The position numbers and the translations under genes are program-made. Below are positions 7,853 to 16,488 of a stretch of DNA of 64,000 nucleotides, in pieces (positions within the stretch are counted from its first letter, which is position 1; each line of letters begins with the position of its first letter). The notes beneath the pieces were generated by a model. That model did not search any database. It was not told the DNA's origin and worked only from the letters and a program-made list of their open reading frames with translations. Origin of the DNA: Micromonospora gifhornensis (GTDB lineage Bacteria > Actinomycetota > Actinomycetes > Mycobacteriales > Micromonosporaceae); the NCBI RefSeq assembly GCF_016863515.1, contig NZ_BOPA01000002.1:161080-225079 (forward strand), in the 5' to 3' direction.

Positions 7853-8653
7853 TCAGTACGCCGGGTCCTCGGCACCGATGGCGGCGAGGACCCGGCGCTG
7901 AAACGTGCGGGCCCGCGGGCCGGTCGGCGGGGTGCCGCCGGTGCGGGCGGCAATCGACTGCTCGACCAGGTCGACGGTGTCGGCGTCGACGAGCGGCCCG
8001 GCCTCGTCGAGCAACCGGCGGCCGGCGGCCACCTTGGGCAGCCACACCCCGTGGCGAAGCCGCACCCACGATCGGCAGGCGCCGAGGACGGCGTCCTCGG
8101 CACCGGGTGCCGGCAGGTCACCGGGCGGTACCGGCCGATCGAGCCACCACCGCAACGCGTCGCGCACCAGCCGGCGCAGGTCGCTCGGGGACAGGTCGGC
8201 GAAGGCCTCGGCGGCGGGCGGGCCGATCAGGGCCCGTCCGCTCTGGTGCAGGATGCTGCGGTCCAGGCCGTACCAGAACAGGCCGTCGGCGGCCGGACGG
8301 TCCGCCGGCGTGTACGACACCCGGAAGTCCATCCCCGCGCCGGTGTTCAGCTCGACCTCGAACCCCGGCTCGCCGGTGCCGGAGCGGGCCACCTCCCGCC
8401 GGTATACCACCAGCTCCAGACCCCGTGCCGGGCAGGGCAACGCTTCGTGGCGCAGCCGCGCCACCAGCTCACCCGCGACCGCCCGGTCCAGCCGGTCGGC
8501 GCAGACCAGGGCCACGTCCACATCGCTGCGGCCCGGCTGGTAGGCCGCCAACCCCACCGAACCCGCCGCGTACGCGCCGCACAAACGATCGCCGAGCACC
8601 TCACCGGCGACCGTGACCAGCCCGGTCAGGTACCGCCGCAGCGGCTCATCCAT
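7853..8653 (-). CDS. Nucleotidyltransferase with DUF4111 (AadA-like) domain
   Basis: A 266-residue protein starting at ATG 8651-8653, eight bases inside the end of the upstream NUDIX gene, so the two are probably cotranscribed. The N-terminal nucleotidyltransferase core has the motif YAAGSVGLAAYQPGRSDVDV, with Gly-Ser and paired aspartates in D-V-D. The C-terminal half is helical and matches the aminoglycoside adenylyltransferase-associated domain (PPAAEAFADLSPSDLRRLV; LGACRSWVRLRHGVWLPK). Related enzymes such as AadA transfer AMP to streptomycin or spectinomycin, but many DUF4111 proteins have no proven resistance role. The substrate is therefore uncertain. Confidence 0.82.
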   Translation of the reverse strand: MDEPLRRYLTGLVTVAGEVLGDRLCGAYAAGSVGLAAYQPGRSDVDVALVCADRLDRAVAGELVARLRHEALPCPARGLELVVYRREVARSGTGEPGFEVELNTGAGMDFRVSYTPADRPAADGLFWYGLDRSILHQSGRALIGPPAAEAFADLSPSDLRRLVRDALRWWLDRPVPPGDLPAPGAEDAVLGACRSWVRLRHGVWLPKVAAGRRLLDEAGPLVDADTVDLVEQSIAARTGGTPPTGPRARTFQRRVLAAIGAEDPAY

Positions 8654-9155
8654 GTGCAAGCTCGCCGGGCTCGCCCCACACCGTGCCCGGCGGCAGGAAG
8701 AAGGCCACCGCCTCCGGGCCGAGGGCGTGCCGGATGACCAGCCGGGAATGCTCGTCCAACTCGGGCAACCGGCCCGGCGGGAACCAGCCCACCGCCAGCG
8801 ACTCGTCGTCGTTGACCCGCGCCTGCCCGCCCAGCAGCCGGCAGTGGAACCCGAGGTTGAGGTATTCGCACAGGTCCCCGTTCGGGTAGCGGTGCGGGTG
8901 CGAGACGGCGCTGCTGAGCCGCAGCGGCTCGACCGCCAGGCCGGTCTCCTCCAGCACCTCACGCACCACGGCGGTGGCCGGCTGCTCACCCGGCTCGACG
9001 AAGCCGCTCACCACCGCCCAACGTCCGTCGTCGGCACGCTGACCCAACAGCAGTTCACCCGCCTCGTTGCGGACCACCGCACTCACGCTCGGCAGCCAGA
9101 GCAGGTCATGTCCGACGTGCTTACGCATCCGCAGGATGTAGTCCGGTACGCCCAC
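8646..9155 (-). CDS. NUDIX hydrolase
   Basis: A 169-residue protein from ATG 9155. The NUDIX box is intact: GFVEPGE, then seven residues, then REVLEETGL, fitting G-x5-E-x7-RE-U-x-EE-x-G-U. The start is MGVPDYILRMRKHVGHDLLW, typical of actinobacterial NUDIX proteins that act on nucleoside diphosphate derivatives. A tail of about 60 residues follows the box (ESLAVGWFPPGRLPELDEHS). The gene overlaps the downstream nucleotidyltransferase by eight bases, which suggests a linked function, perhaps cleaning or recycling nucleotides. The exact substrate cannot be told from sequence. Confidence 0.92.
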   Translation of the reverse strand: MGVPDYILRMRKHVGHDLLWLPSVSAVVRNEAGELLLGQRADDGRWAVVSGFVEPGEQPATAVVREVLEETGLAVEPLRLSSAVSHPHRYPNGDLCEYLNLGFHCRLLGGQARVNDDESLAVGWFPPGRLPELDEHSRLVIRHALGPEAVAFFLPPGTVWGEPGELAHG

Positions 9156-9349
9156 CCGCCGACCTTAGCCCCGCCTCGTACGCCCCTGCCGCCCGGCACT
9201 GGGTCTGCACCCGCCCCGCCGATTGTCGCGTCGTCGGCGGATCGGCCGGTTTCGGCCCACCGGCCCCGCCAGCCGGTCTACTGTGGAAACGGCTGGTGAC
9301 TTGTGCTGTTCCGGTGGCGGGCCGCCCCATACCGGTGCACAGTGATCCC

Positions 9350-9553
9350 ATGAGCGACAGCGGACGTGGACGCTACTACTGGTGTACGCGACACCACCGG
9401 GTCGAGACCGAGGCCAACATGTGTGCGGCCCGGCACGTTCTCGGACCGTACGCCTCAGCCGCCGATGCGGAGAACGCCCTGCAGCAAGTGCAGGAGCGCA
9501 ACGAAGCGTGGGAGGCCGAGGACGCTCGCTGGGTCGGGGAGGACAAGGAGTAG
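9350..9553 (+). CDS. Small conserved hypothetical protein, 67 aa
   Basis: ATG 9350 opens a 67-residue protein (MSDSGRGRYYWCTRHHRVET) with one Cys near the start and another in NMCAARHVLGPY, which together with nearby His residues could bind a metal. The rest, DAENALQQVQERNEAWEAED, is an acidic helix, and the pattern LGPYASAADAENAL resembles a SPOR-like repeat. Similar short proteins occur widely in Micromonospora and Streptomyces, without known function. It lies 79 bases upstream of the histone-like gene and may be cotranscribed with it. Confidence 0.75.
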   Translation: MSDSGRGRYYWCTRHHRVETEANMCAARHVLGPYASAADAENALQQVQERNEAWEAEDARWVGEDKE

Positions 9554-9632
9554 ACGACGCGGGACGCCTCCCGCGTCGAGAGCACCGCGTGCGCCGCGAG
9601 GGCGGTGACACGTCCCCAAGGAGGGAACCGAG

Positions 9633-10502
9633 ATGGCCGAAGCACAGCAGGCCACCCGCCCGGCCGCGAAGCGTACCCCCGCGCGGAGAACCGCCGCGAC
9701 GGAACGTACTGCGGGCATGACCCGCACCCCGTCCAGTCGCCGGGCCGACGGCACCGCACCGGCCGTCCGGAAGACGGCTGGCGCGCGTGCCTCGGCGGCC
9801 ACGAGCACCGCCGCCACGGCACCGGCGAAGAAGGCACCCACGAAGACGACCGCCGCGAAGAAGACCACGGCGAAGACGACCGCGGCGAGCAAGGCAGCGG
9901 CGACCAAGGCAGCGGCGACCAAGGCACCCGCTGAGGCGACCGCGGCCAAGGCGCCTGCGAAGAGGGCGACCGCCGCGAAGAAGGCGACCTCGACCCGGCC
10001 TACGACCGGTGCGCGGAAGACCGCCGCGAAGAAGGCCCCCACCACCAAGACCACCGCGAAGAAGGCCCCTGCGACGAAGACCGCCGCGAAGAAGGCGCCC
10101 GCGACGAAGAGCACCGCGACGAAGGCCGCGACTCGTAAGGCGACCACCGCCACGGCGGCCCGTAAGACGACACCGGCCCGTAAGACGGTGTCCGCGACGA
10201 AGGCCCCGGCCCGCAAGACGGTGTCGACGTCGACCGCGAAGAAGGCACCCACCAGCGCGACCGCGAAGAAGACGACCGCGAAGAAGACGGCGGCGAAGAA
10301 GGCCCCGGCCAAGAAGACGACCGCGGCCAGGTCGACCGCGGCCAGGTCGACCGCGACCAGGTCTCCGGCGAAGAAGACGGCGGCGGCGAAGAAGGCCACC
10401 TCGGCCCGACCGACGGCGACCACGCGGACGACCGCGGCGCGGAAGAGCACGGCGCGGAAAGCGCCCACGAAGAAGGCCACGAGCGGCGCAGGGGCGAAGT
10501 GA
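9633..10502 (+). CDS. Histone H1-like, Lys/Ala/Thr-rich DNA-binding protein
   Basis: ATG 9633 is preceded by AAGGAGGG. The 289-residue product is almost wholly low-complexity, built of repeats like KKAPATKTAAKK, TTAKKTAAKKAP and ARKTVSATKAP. It is strongly basic and has almost no acidic residues after the first quarter. This is the composition of eukaryotic histone H1 tails and of bacterial Hc1/Hc2 and AlgP-like proteins, which bind DNA through Lys-rich repeats. Unlike mycobacterial HupB there is no folded HU domain in front; it is tail only. Repeats make the gene prone to length change. Because of the skewed composition, long open frames occur on the other strand and are not genes. Confidence 0.82.
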   Translation: MAEAQQATRPAAKRTPARRTAATERTAGMTRTPSSRRADGTAPAVRKTAGARASAATSTAATAPAKKAPTKTTAAKKTTAKTTAASKAAATKAAATKAPAEATAAKAPAKRATAAKKATSTRPTTGARKTAAKKAPTTKTTAKKAPATKTAAKKAPATKSTATKAATRKATTATAARKTTPARKTVSATKAPARKTVSTSTAKKAPTSATAKKTTAKKTAAKKAPAKKTTAARSTAARSTATRSPAKKTAAAKKATSARPTATTRTTAARKSTARKAPTKKATSGAGAK

Positions 10503-10682
10503 TCCAGCGCCGTCGGGGCGTCGGGCGCGGCAGGACCGGTGTGCAGGCGGCCGGCGAGCCGAATTCGTCCCGGTAGCGGCGAGCAGCCCTTCGCCACCGG
10601 CATCGCCGACTGACCCGGCGTACGCCCGAGGGCCCGTCGGTCGGGGGAGGGCGCGACGGGCGCGACCTGTCAGGATTGGCCC

Positions 10683-12110
10683 ATGGTCATCCGACGCGTC
10701 CTCGCACCGCGTATCGACTTCGGGGCCCTGCGCCGTGAGTTGGGGTTGCCCGACGACTACCCGCAGGAGGCGCGGCGGGAGGCCGACGAGGCCGCCGCCG
10801 CGCCACCCCGGCCCGCCGTCGACCGCACCGACATCCCGCTTGTCACAGTCGACCCGCCCGGCTCGCGCGACCTCGACCAGGCGATGAACCTGAGCCGCCG
10901 CGCCGGTGGCGGCTTCCGGGTGCGGTACGCGATTGCCGACGTCGCCGCCCACGTACGCCCGGGTGGTGCCCTGGAGGAGGAGACCTGGCGGCGGGGGCAG
11001 ACCGTCTACCTGCCCGACGGCAACGTGCCGCTGCACCCGCACAGCCTCGGTGAGGGCGCGGCCAGTCTGCTGCCCGACGTCGACCGGGCGGCCGTGCTGT
11101 GGACCATCGACCTGGATGCCGACGGTGCCACCACCGACGTGCGGTTGGAACGCGCCCTGGTGCGCAGCCGAGCCCAGTTGGCCTATCCGACGGTGCAGGT
11201 CGACGCCGACGCGGGTCGGTTGCCGGAGCCGATCGCGCTGCTGCCCGAGATCGGGGCGCTGCTCACCGCCCGGGGGCTGCGTCGCGGGGCGATCAACCTG
11301 CCGATCCCCGAGCAGGACGTGGAGGCCGACGGCGACGGCTGGCGGCTGGTGCTGCGGGCCCCGGTGCCGATGGAGGAACACAACGCGCAGATCTCCCTGC
11401 TGACCGGGATGGCCGCCGCCGACCTGATGCTGGCCGGCGGGATCGGCCTGCTGCGGACGATGCCCGCGCCGAAACCGGAGGCCGTGCAGCGGTTGCGTGC
11501 GGCGGCTGCCCCGCTGGGCGTGCACTGGCCGGACGAGGTCGGCGTCGGTGAGCTGCTGCTCGGGTTGGATCCGGGGCAGCCCCGGGATGCCGCCTTCGTG
11601 GACCAGGCGGCCGAGTTGATGCGCTCGGCCGCGTACACCGCCTTCGACGGCGAGGTGCCGGAGCAGTCGACGCACGGCGGGGTCGCGGCCGCGTACGCCC
11701 ATGTCACGGCCCCGTTGCGGCGACTGGCCGACCGGTACGCCACGGAGGTCTGCCTGGCCCTGCACGACGGCCGGGCGGTGCCCGACTGGGCCCGCACGGC
11801 GCTGCCCCGGCTGCCTGCGGCGATGGCCGCCACCGACCGGGTCGCGTCGACGGCCAGCCGGGGCGCGATCGACCTGGCCGAGGCGGTCCTGTTGCAGCAT
11901 CGGGTGGGTGAGACGTTCGACGCCGCCGTGCTGGACGTGACCGCGCCCTCGAACGGCCGGGGGAACCGGCCGCCCGGCGGCACTGTCGCGTTGGACGATC
12001 CGCCGGTACGTGCCCGCTGCCTCGGCGAGTTGACGTTGGGTACCCGGGTGCGGGTCCGGTTGGTGACCGCCGACCCGGCCACCCGGGCGGTCGCCTTCGA
12101 GCTCGCCTGA
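10683..12110 (+). CDS. RNB-domain ribonuclease (RNase II/R family)
   Basis: A 475-residue protein from ATG 10683. The RNB catalytic region begins near residue 55 with VDPPGSRDLDQAMNLSRR, containing the clustered aspartates that hold two Mg2+ ions, followed by YAIADVAAHVRPGGALEEE, LPDGNVPLHPHSL and, further on, AYTAFDGEVPEQSTHGGVAA plus the HVTAPLRRLADRY motif. It lacks the N-terminal cold-shock domains of E. coli RNase R and RNase II and has only a short C-terminal beta domain, a form common in actinobacteria. It should degrade single-stranded RNA 3' to 5'. It stands alone between the histone-like gene and npdG. Confidence 0.92.
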   Translation: MVIRRVLAPRIDFGALRRELGLPDDYPQEARREADEAAAAPPRPAVDRTDIPLVTVDPPGSRDLDQAMNLSRRAGGGFRVRYAIADVAAHVRPGGALEEETWRRGQTVYLPDGNVPLHPHSLGEGAASLLPDVDRAAVLWTIDLDADGATTDVRLERALVRSRAQLAYPTVQVDADAGRLPEPIALLPEIGALLTARGLRRGAINLPIPEQDVEADGDGWRLVLRAPVPMEEHNAQISLLTGMAAADLMLAGGIGLLRTMPAPKPEAVQRLRAAAAPLGVHWPDEVGVGELLLGLDPGQPRDAAFVDQAAELMRSAAYTAFDGEVPEQSTHGGVAAAYAHVTAPLRRLADRYATEVCLALHDGRAVPDWARTALPRLPAAMAATDRVASTASRGAIDLAEAVLLQHRVGETFDAAVLDVTAPSNGRGNRPPGGTVALDDPPVRARCLGELTLGTRVRVRLVTADPATRAVAFELA

Positions 12111-12201
12111 CGCTGCCCGTCGTGCCGGCGGAGCGCGCAGCGGGCATTGTCACAACGACAGTCGGTGCTGCCGGCCGGGTGCGACTGAAAGGATGACGAC
12201 C

Positions 12202-12900
12202 ATGGCATACGACCCCAGTGACCTGCCCGACGTCTCCGGGCTCACGGTCGGCATCATCGGCGGCACCGGCGACCAGGGCCGGGGGCTGGCCTACCGCTTC
12301 GCCCGCGCCGGGCAGACCGTGCTGATCGGCTCCCGTTCCGCTCAACGGGCCGCGCAGTCGGCCGAGGAGATCGCCGCGCTGCCCGGCGTGCCGGCCGACG
12401 GCAGCGTCACCGGGGCGGACAACGACGAGGTGGCCCGGCGCAGCGACGTGGTGATCATCGCGGTGCCCTGGGACGGGCACGCCGCCACCGTCGCCGCGCT
12501 CGCCGAGCCACTGGCCGGCAAGATCGTGGTCGACTGTGTCAACCCGCTCGGCTTCGACAAGCAGGGTCCGTACGCGCTGCCGGTGCCCGAGGGCAGCGCG
12601 GTCCAGCAGGCCGCCGCGCTGCTGCCCGAGTCTCGGGTCGGCGCGGCGTTCAACCACGTCAGCGCGCCGCTGCTGGCCGACCCGGAGATCGACCGGATCG
12701 ACCTGGACGTGTTGATCTGCTCCGAGGACCGGGACCTGGTCGGTGTCGTCGCCGCCCTCGCCGCCCGGATTCCCGGCATGCGGGGCGTCTACGCCGGGCG
12801 GCTGCGCAACGCCCATCAGATCGAGGCGTTCACCGCGAACCTGATCGCGATCAACCGGCGGTACAAGACCCACGCCGGAGTGCGTGTCACCGATCTCTGA
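12202..12900 (+). CDS. npdG: NADPH:F420 oxidoreductase
   Basis: The start chosen is ATG 12202 because AAAGGA lies eight bases upstream; ATG 12193 directly abuts that site. The 232-residue protein has a Rossmann dinucleotide motif, VGIIGGTGDQGRGLAYRFA, then VLIGSRS for the NADP phosphate, DVVIIAVPWDGHA and VVDCVNPLGFDKQGPY. This is the signature of F420-dependent NADP reductase, which moves hydride between F420H2 and NADP+. It supplies or consumes reduced F420 for actinobacterial reductases. It is followed by a strong terminator. Confidence 0.92.
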   Translation: MAYDPSDLPDVSGLTVGIIGGTGDQGRGLAYRFARAGQTVLIGSRSAQRAAQSAEEIAALPGVPADGSVTGADNDEVARRSDVVIIAVPWDGHAATVAALAEPLAGKIVVDCVNPLGFDKQGPYALPVPEGSAVQQAAALLPESRVGAAFNHVSAPLLADPEIDRIDLDVLICSEDRDLVGVVAALAARIPGMRGVYAGRLRNAHQIEAFTANLIAINRRYKTHAGVRVTDL

Positions 12901-12911
12901 CCAGAAACGGA

Positions 12912-12939
12912 TGTGGCCCGGCCGTGGGGCCGGGCCACA
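12912..12939. terminator. Perfect 12-bp hairpin between convergent genes
   Basis: Bases 12912-12923 (TGTGGCCCGGCC) pair exactly with 12928-12939 around a four-base loop. It sits 12 bases after npdG and 11 bases before the 3' end of the lipoprotein gene, so it can serve both. Confidence 0.85.
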
Positions 12940-12949
12940 CCGTGCACCG

Positions 12950-13456
12950 TCAGAAGTTGATCTCGACGCCGGCTTCCTTGCAGGCCGCCGTGAGGCTCGC
13001 GGCGCTCTTCTGGAAGGCAGGCTTGTCACCGGCCGCGACCGGGTCGGACGACTCGGCGACCTCCGCCACCGCGTCCTGGAACTCCTTCACCGCGCTGGCC
13101 ACCTTGCTGTCCGTGCTTGCGCCCTCGGCGGCCTTGCCGAGTGCCGCGGCCATGTCGGTGTAGGTCTCCGACAGCATCTTGACGGTCGGCTCCTTACCGT
13201 CCTGGAGCGCGTCGAACAGCACCTGCTTCGACTCGTCTCCGGCCTCCTTCACCGCCTCACAGACCTGCTTGTCGCCAGCGGCATCCGCGGCGGCCGGCGC
13301 CGAGGCCTCCGGGGTGGGTGCCGCACTGGTGGCTGCGGGCGCGGTGGTGGCCGAAGCGGACGTGGCCGGTGCATCGGTGTCGTCCCCGCCGCAGGCGGTG
13401 AGGGCGAAGGCCGTGACCCCGGCCAGGGCGAGTACGAAAAGACGATTACGTTTCAC
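12950..13456 (-). CDS. Secreted lipoprotein of unknown function
   Basis: GTG 13454-13456 starts a 168-residue protein with a lipoprotein signal: VKRNRLFVLALAGVTAFALT followed by AC, the lipobox LTAC with the acylated Cys near residue 22. A low-complexity Thr/Ala/Ser/Pro linker of about 40 residues follows, then a helical domain beginning DKQVCEAVKEAGDESKQVLF and ending LTAACKEAGVEINF. Its two cysteines (EVC-like and AAC) may form a disulfide. The frame extends further upstream, but only the GTG gives a proper signal peptide. Possibly a cell-surface binding protein; no family recognised. Confidence 0.82.
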   Translation of the reverse strand: MKRNRLFVLALAGVTAFALTACGGDDTDAPATSASATTAPAATSAAPTPEASAPAAADAAGDKQVCEAVKEAGDESKQVLFDALQDGKEPTVKMLSETYTDMAAALGKAAEGASTDSKVASAVKEFQDAVAEVAESSDPVAAGDKPAFQKSAASLTAACKEAGVEINF

Positions 13457-13550
13457 GGCCGCGAAGCGTAGTGGCCCGTGTCCAGCGGCCTGTTCCCCGG
13501 GGCACCGGCTATCGATCGTGATCGCACCCGCTCCGGTACCGGGTGGCGCG

Positions 13551-14396
13551 TCAGAAGGTGTGTTCGGCGGCCGGGAACTCGCCACCACGGACCTCGTCGG
13601 CGAAGCGGCGGGTCGCCTCGCCCAGCGCGCCGGCCAGGTCGGCGTAGCGCTTCACGAACCGCGGCGCGCGGCCGGTCCGCAGGCCGGCCATGTCCTGCCA
13701 GACCAGCACCTGGGCGTCGGTCTCCGGGCCGGCACCGATGCCCACCGTGGGGATGGTCAGCTCTCCGGTGATCCGCTTGGCGACCGCACCGGGCACCATC
13801 TCCAGCACCACCGCGAAGGCACCCGCCTCGGCGACCGCCCGCGCGTCGGCGACCACCTCCTCGGCGGCGTCGCCCCGGCCCTGCACCCGGTAGCCGCCGA
13901 GGTTGTGCTCGCTCTGCGGGGTGAAGCCGATGTGCGCCATCACCGGGATGCCGGCGCCGACGATGGCGGCGATCTGGTCGGCGCAGCGCCGGCCGCCCTC
14001 CAGCTTCACCGCGTGGCAGCCGCCCTCCTTCATGAACCGTACGGCGGTGCGCAGCGCCTGCGTCGGCCCCTCCTCGTACGAGCCGAAGGGCAGGTCGCCG
14101 ACGACGAGCGTCTGCCGGGTGGCCCGGACCACCGCCCGGACCAGGGGCAGCAGCTCCTCGGCGGTCACCGGCAGAGTCGTCTCGTAGCCGAACACGTTGT
14201 TCGCCGCCGAGTCACCGACCAGCAGCACCGGGATGCCGGCGGCGTCGAAGATCGAGGCGGTGTACTGGTCGTACGAGGTGAGCATCGCCCACTTCTCGCC
14301 GCGCTCCTTGGCGGCGATCAGGTCGCGGGTGCGCACCCGACGGGTGGCCGGGCCGCCGTAGAGGGCGGTCACCTCGGCCGGAGTGGATTCCACCAT
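13551..14396 (-). CDS. panB: 3-methyl-2-oxobutanoate hydroxymethyltransferase
   Basis: A 281-residue protein from ATG 14394-14396, preceded by AAAGGAGATG. Family motifs are [40 protein letters not shown], which carries a Mg2+ ligand, [31 protein letters not shown] and [21 protein letters not shown]. It makes ketopantoate from 2-oxoisovalerate and 5,10-methylenetetrahydrofolate, the first committed step of pantothenate and CoA synthesis. In M. tuberculosis panB also lies close to glnA2 and glnE, so the neighbourhood is conserved. nadE lies upstream on the same strand, about 110 bases away. Confidence 0.96.
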   Translation of the reverse strand: MVESTPAEVTALYGGPATRRVRTRDLIAAKERGEKWAMLTSYDQYTASIFDAAGIPVLLVGDSAANNVFGYETTLPVTAEELLPLVRAVVRATRQTLVVGDLPFGSYEEGPTQALRTAVRFMKEGGCHAVKLEGGRRCADQIAAIVGAGIPVMAHIGFTPQSEHNLGGYRVQGRGDAAEEVVADARAVAEAGAFAVVLEMVPGAVAKRITGELTIPTVGIGAGPETDAQVLVWQDMAGLRTGRAPRFVKRYADLAGALGEATRRFADEVRGGEFPAAEHTF

Positions 14397-14509
14397 GACG
14401 CATCTCCTTTCCTCGAGGCCGCGTACGCGGTCCCCGGGCACTGCGGCGATCGTCGCACCGTCGGCTCCGCTCGCGACAGGTCGCAGTGGAGGAATTCACT
14501 CCCCGGCGC

Positions 14510-16276
14510 TCAACCGTCCTCGCGCCACCGGTTGGTGATCGGCAGCCGACGGTCGCGGCCGAACGCCTTCATGGAGATCTTCGTGCCGGGCGCGGACTGG
14601 CGTCGCTTGTACTCGGCGGTATCCACCATCCGCAGCACCTTGTCCACGACCGCCGCGTCGTGGCCGGAGGCCACCAGGCCGTCGCGGCCCAGGTCACCAT
14701 CGACGTAGCCGATCAGCACCGGGTCGAGCACGTCGTAGTCGGGCAGCGTGTCGCTGTCCAGCTGGCCCGGGCTCAACTCGGCGCTCGGCGGCTTGCCGAT
14801 CGAGTTCTCCGGGATCGGCGGCGTACCGCCCAGCCGAACCGCCTCGGCGTTGCGCCACTTGGCCAGCCGCCACACAAGCGTCTTCCACACGTCCTTGATC
14901 GGGTTGAAGCCGCCGACCGAGTCGCCGTAGAGGGTGGAGTAGCCGACCGCCAGTTCGCTCTTGTTGCCGGTGGTGAGCACCAGGTGGCCCTCCTGGTTCG
15001 ACAGGGCCATCAGGATCACCCCGCGTACCCGGGCCTGGAGGTTCTCCACCGCCACCCCGGACAGCGACAGGTTCGCCAGGAAGGTGTCCACCATCGGCTG
15101 GATCGGCTCGATCCGGTAGTCCAACCCGGTGCGCTTGGCCAGGTCGGCCGCGTCCTCCCGGCTGTGTTCCGAGGAGTGCTGGCTGGGCAGCGAGACGCCG
15201 ACCACCCGGTCGGGGCCGAGCGCGTCCACCGCGATGGCCGCCACCACCGCCGAGTCGATGCCGCCGGAGAGGCCGAGCACCACCGACGGGAAGCGGTTCT
15301 TGTTGACGTAGTCGCGCAGCCCGAGCACCAGCGCCTGCCACACCTCCGCCTCGTCGGCGACCGGCTCGATGATCCCGCCGAGAGCCGCCGGGCCGTCCGG
15401 GGTGGGCGGGAGGCCCTCGACCGTACGCCGGACCAGCCGCAACCCGTCGCCGACCTGGCCGCCGTCGGCGACCTCGCCCGCCTCGACGGCCGACGGCACC
15501 TGCACGTCGTGGACGAGCAGGTGCTCGACGAACTGCGGTGCCCGGGCCAGCAGCGTGCCGTCCGGCGCGACGATCATCGAGTCGCCCTCGAAGACCAGCT
15601 CGTCCTGCCCGCCGACCATGTTGACGTAGGCGATGGTGGCCTCGGCCTCGGCGGCCCGGCGGCGCACCACCGGCAGCCGCAGGTCGTCCTTGTTCAGCTC
15701 GTACGGCGAGCCGTTGATGCTGACCACCAGTCCGACGTCGGCCTGCCGGGCGGCGGCGAACGGCCCACCGGCCTGCCACAGGTCCTCGCAGATGGTCAGC
15801 GCCACGTCCACGCCGCCGAGCCGCACGACGGTGAGCGTGTCGCCGGGCACGAAGTAGCGGTCCTCGTCGAATACGCCGTAGTTGGGCAGGTGATGCTTGA
15901 AGTAGGTGATCCGCACCTCACCCCGGTGCAGCAGCGCGGCGGCGTTGCGGGCCCCGCGGCCCGGCTCGGCGTCCCCGCTGACCTGCGGCGGCCCGTCGGC
16001 GTCCAGGTAGCCCACCACGATCGGCACCTCACCGAGGCCGTCGGCGGCGAGGTCGGTGGCGAGCCGGTCCAGTGCCGCCTTCGACGCGGCGACGAAGGAC
16101 CGCCGGAAGACCAGGTCCTCCACCGGGTAGCCGGTCAGCACCATCTCGGGGAAGAGCACCAGCTGGGCGCCGGCGTCGGCGGCGCGGCGGGACCAGGCGC
16201 GGACGATGTCGGCGTTGCCGGTGAGGTCGCCGACGCTGGGGTTGACCTGGCACAGGGCGAGACGCAGGGTGGGCAT
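14510..16276 (-). CDS. nadE: Glutamine-dependent NAD+ synthetase
   Basis: A 588-residue two-domain enzyme from ATG 16276. The N-terminal nitrilase-type glutaminase has the catalytic triad in LVLFPEMVLTGYP (Glu), YFKHHLPNYGVFDE (Lys) and LTICEDLW (Cys). The C-terminal synthetase has the ATP pyrophosphatase loop LGLSGGIDSAVVAAIA and VSLPSQHSSEHS. Ammonia released from glutamine is channelled to amidate deamido-NAD+. The length is typical of the shorter actinobacterial form. It is divergent from glnA2, with about 210 bases between. Any NAD+ consumption by the TIR fusion protein at 3802 would have to be met by this pathway, though no direct link is implied. Confidence 0.96.
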   Translation of the reverse strand: MPTLRLALCQVNPSVGDLTGNADIVRAWSRRAADAGAQLVLFPEMVLTGYPVEDLVFRRSFVAASKAALDRLATDLAADGLGEVPIVVGYLDADGPPQVSGDAEPGRGARNAAALLHRGEVRITYFKHHLPNYGVFDEDRYFVPGDTLTVVRLGGVDVALTICEDLWQAGGPFAAARQADVGLVVSINGSPYELNKDDLRLPVVRRRAAEAEATIAYVNMVGGQDELVFEGDSMIVAPDGTLLARAPQFVEHLLVHDVQVPSAVEAGEVADGGQVGDGLRLVRRTVEGLPPTPDGPAALGGIIEPVADEAEVWQALVLGLRDYVNKNRFPSVVLGLSGGIDSAVVAAIAVDALGPDRVVGVSLPSQHSSEHSREDAADLAKRTGLDYRIEPIQPMVDTFLANLSLSGVAVENLQARVRGVILMALSNQEGHLVLTTGNKSELAVGYSTLYGDSVGGFNPIKDVWKTLVWRLAKWRNAEAVRLGGTPPIPENSIGKPPSAELSPGQLDSDTLPDYDVLDPVLIGYVDGDLGRDGLVASGHDAAVVDKVLRMVDTAEYKRRQSAPGTKISMKAFGRDRRLPITNRWREDG

Positions 16277-16488
16277 GTCCTCATCTTGCCCCAGCGAGAT
16301 GAGGTCGACACGTCGGCGTGGGCAGCCGATCCCCGTCGGTGCGGGCCGTCGACCGTACGTCGGGACTGCGCGGGACGCGGCGTCGGCGGTTCGCGTAACG
16401 TCTGCGTAATCGGGCCGGTGAAGACTGGTCGGTCAGGTCGGGTAAAGCCCGGTCGAAGGCGGACATAGAGTCGCGGAAGGTTGAGGCA

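Noticed and set aside
9165..11900. A 911-codon minus-strand open frame
   Set aside because: It is antisense to the histone-like and RNB ribonuclease genes. The open frame follows from high GC and from the Lys/Ala repeats, and its product is an Arg/Gly repeat without domains.
13179..14708. A 509-codon plus-strand frame opposite panB
   Set aside because: It is fully antisense to panB and the lipoprotein gene, both of which are recognisable proteins.
16395..16415. GlnR site before glnA2
   Set aside because: GTAAC is followed after six bases by GTAAT, which does not fit the GAAAC half-site, so it is too weak to call.
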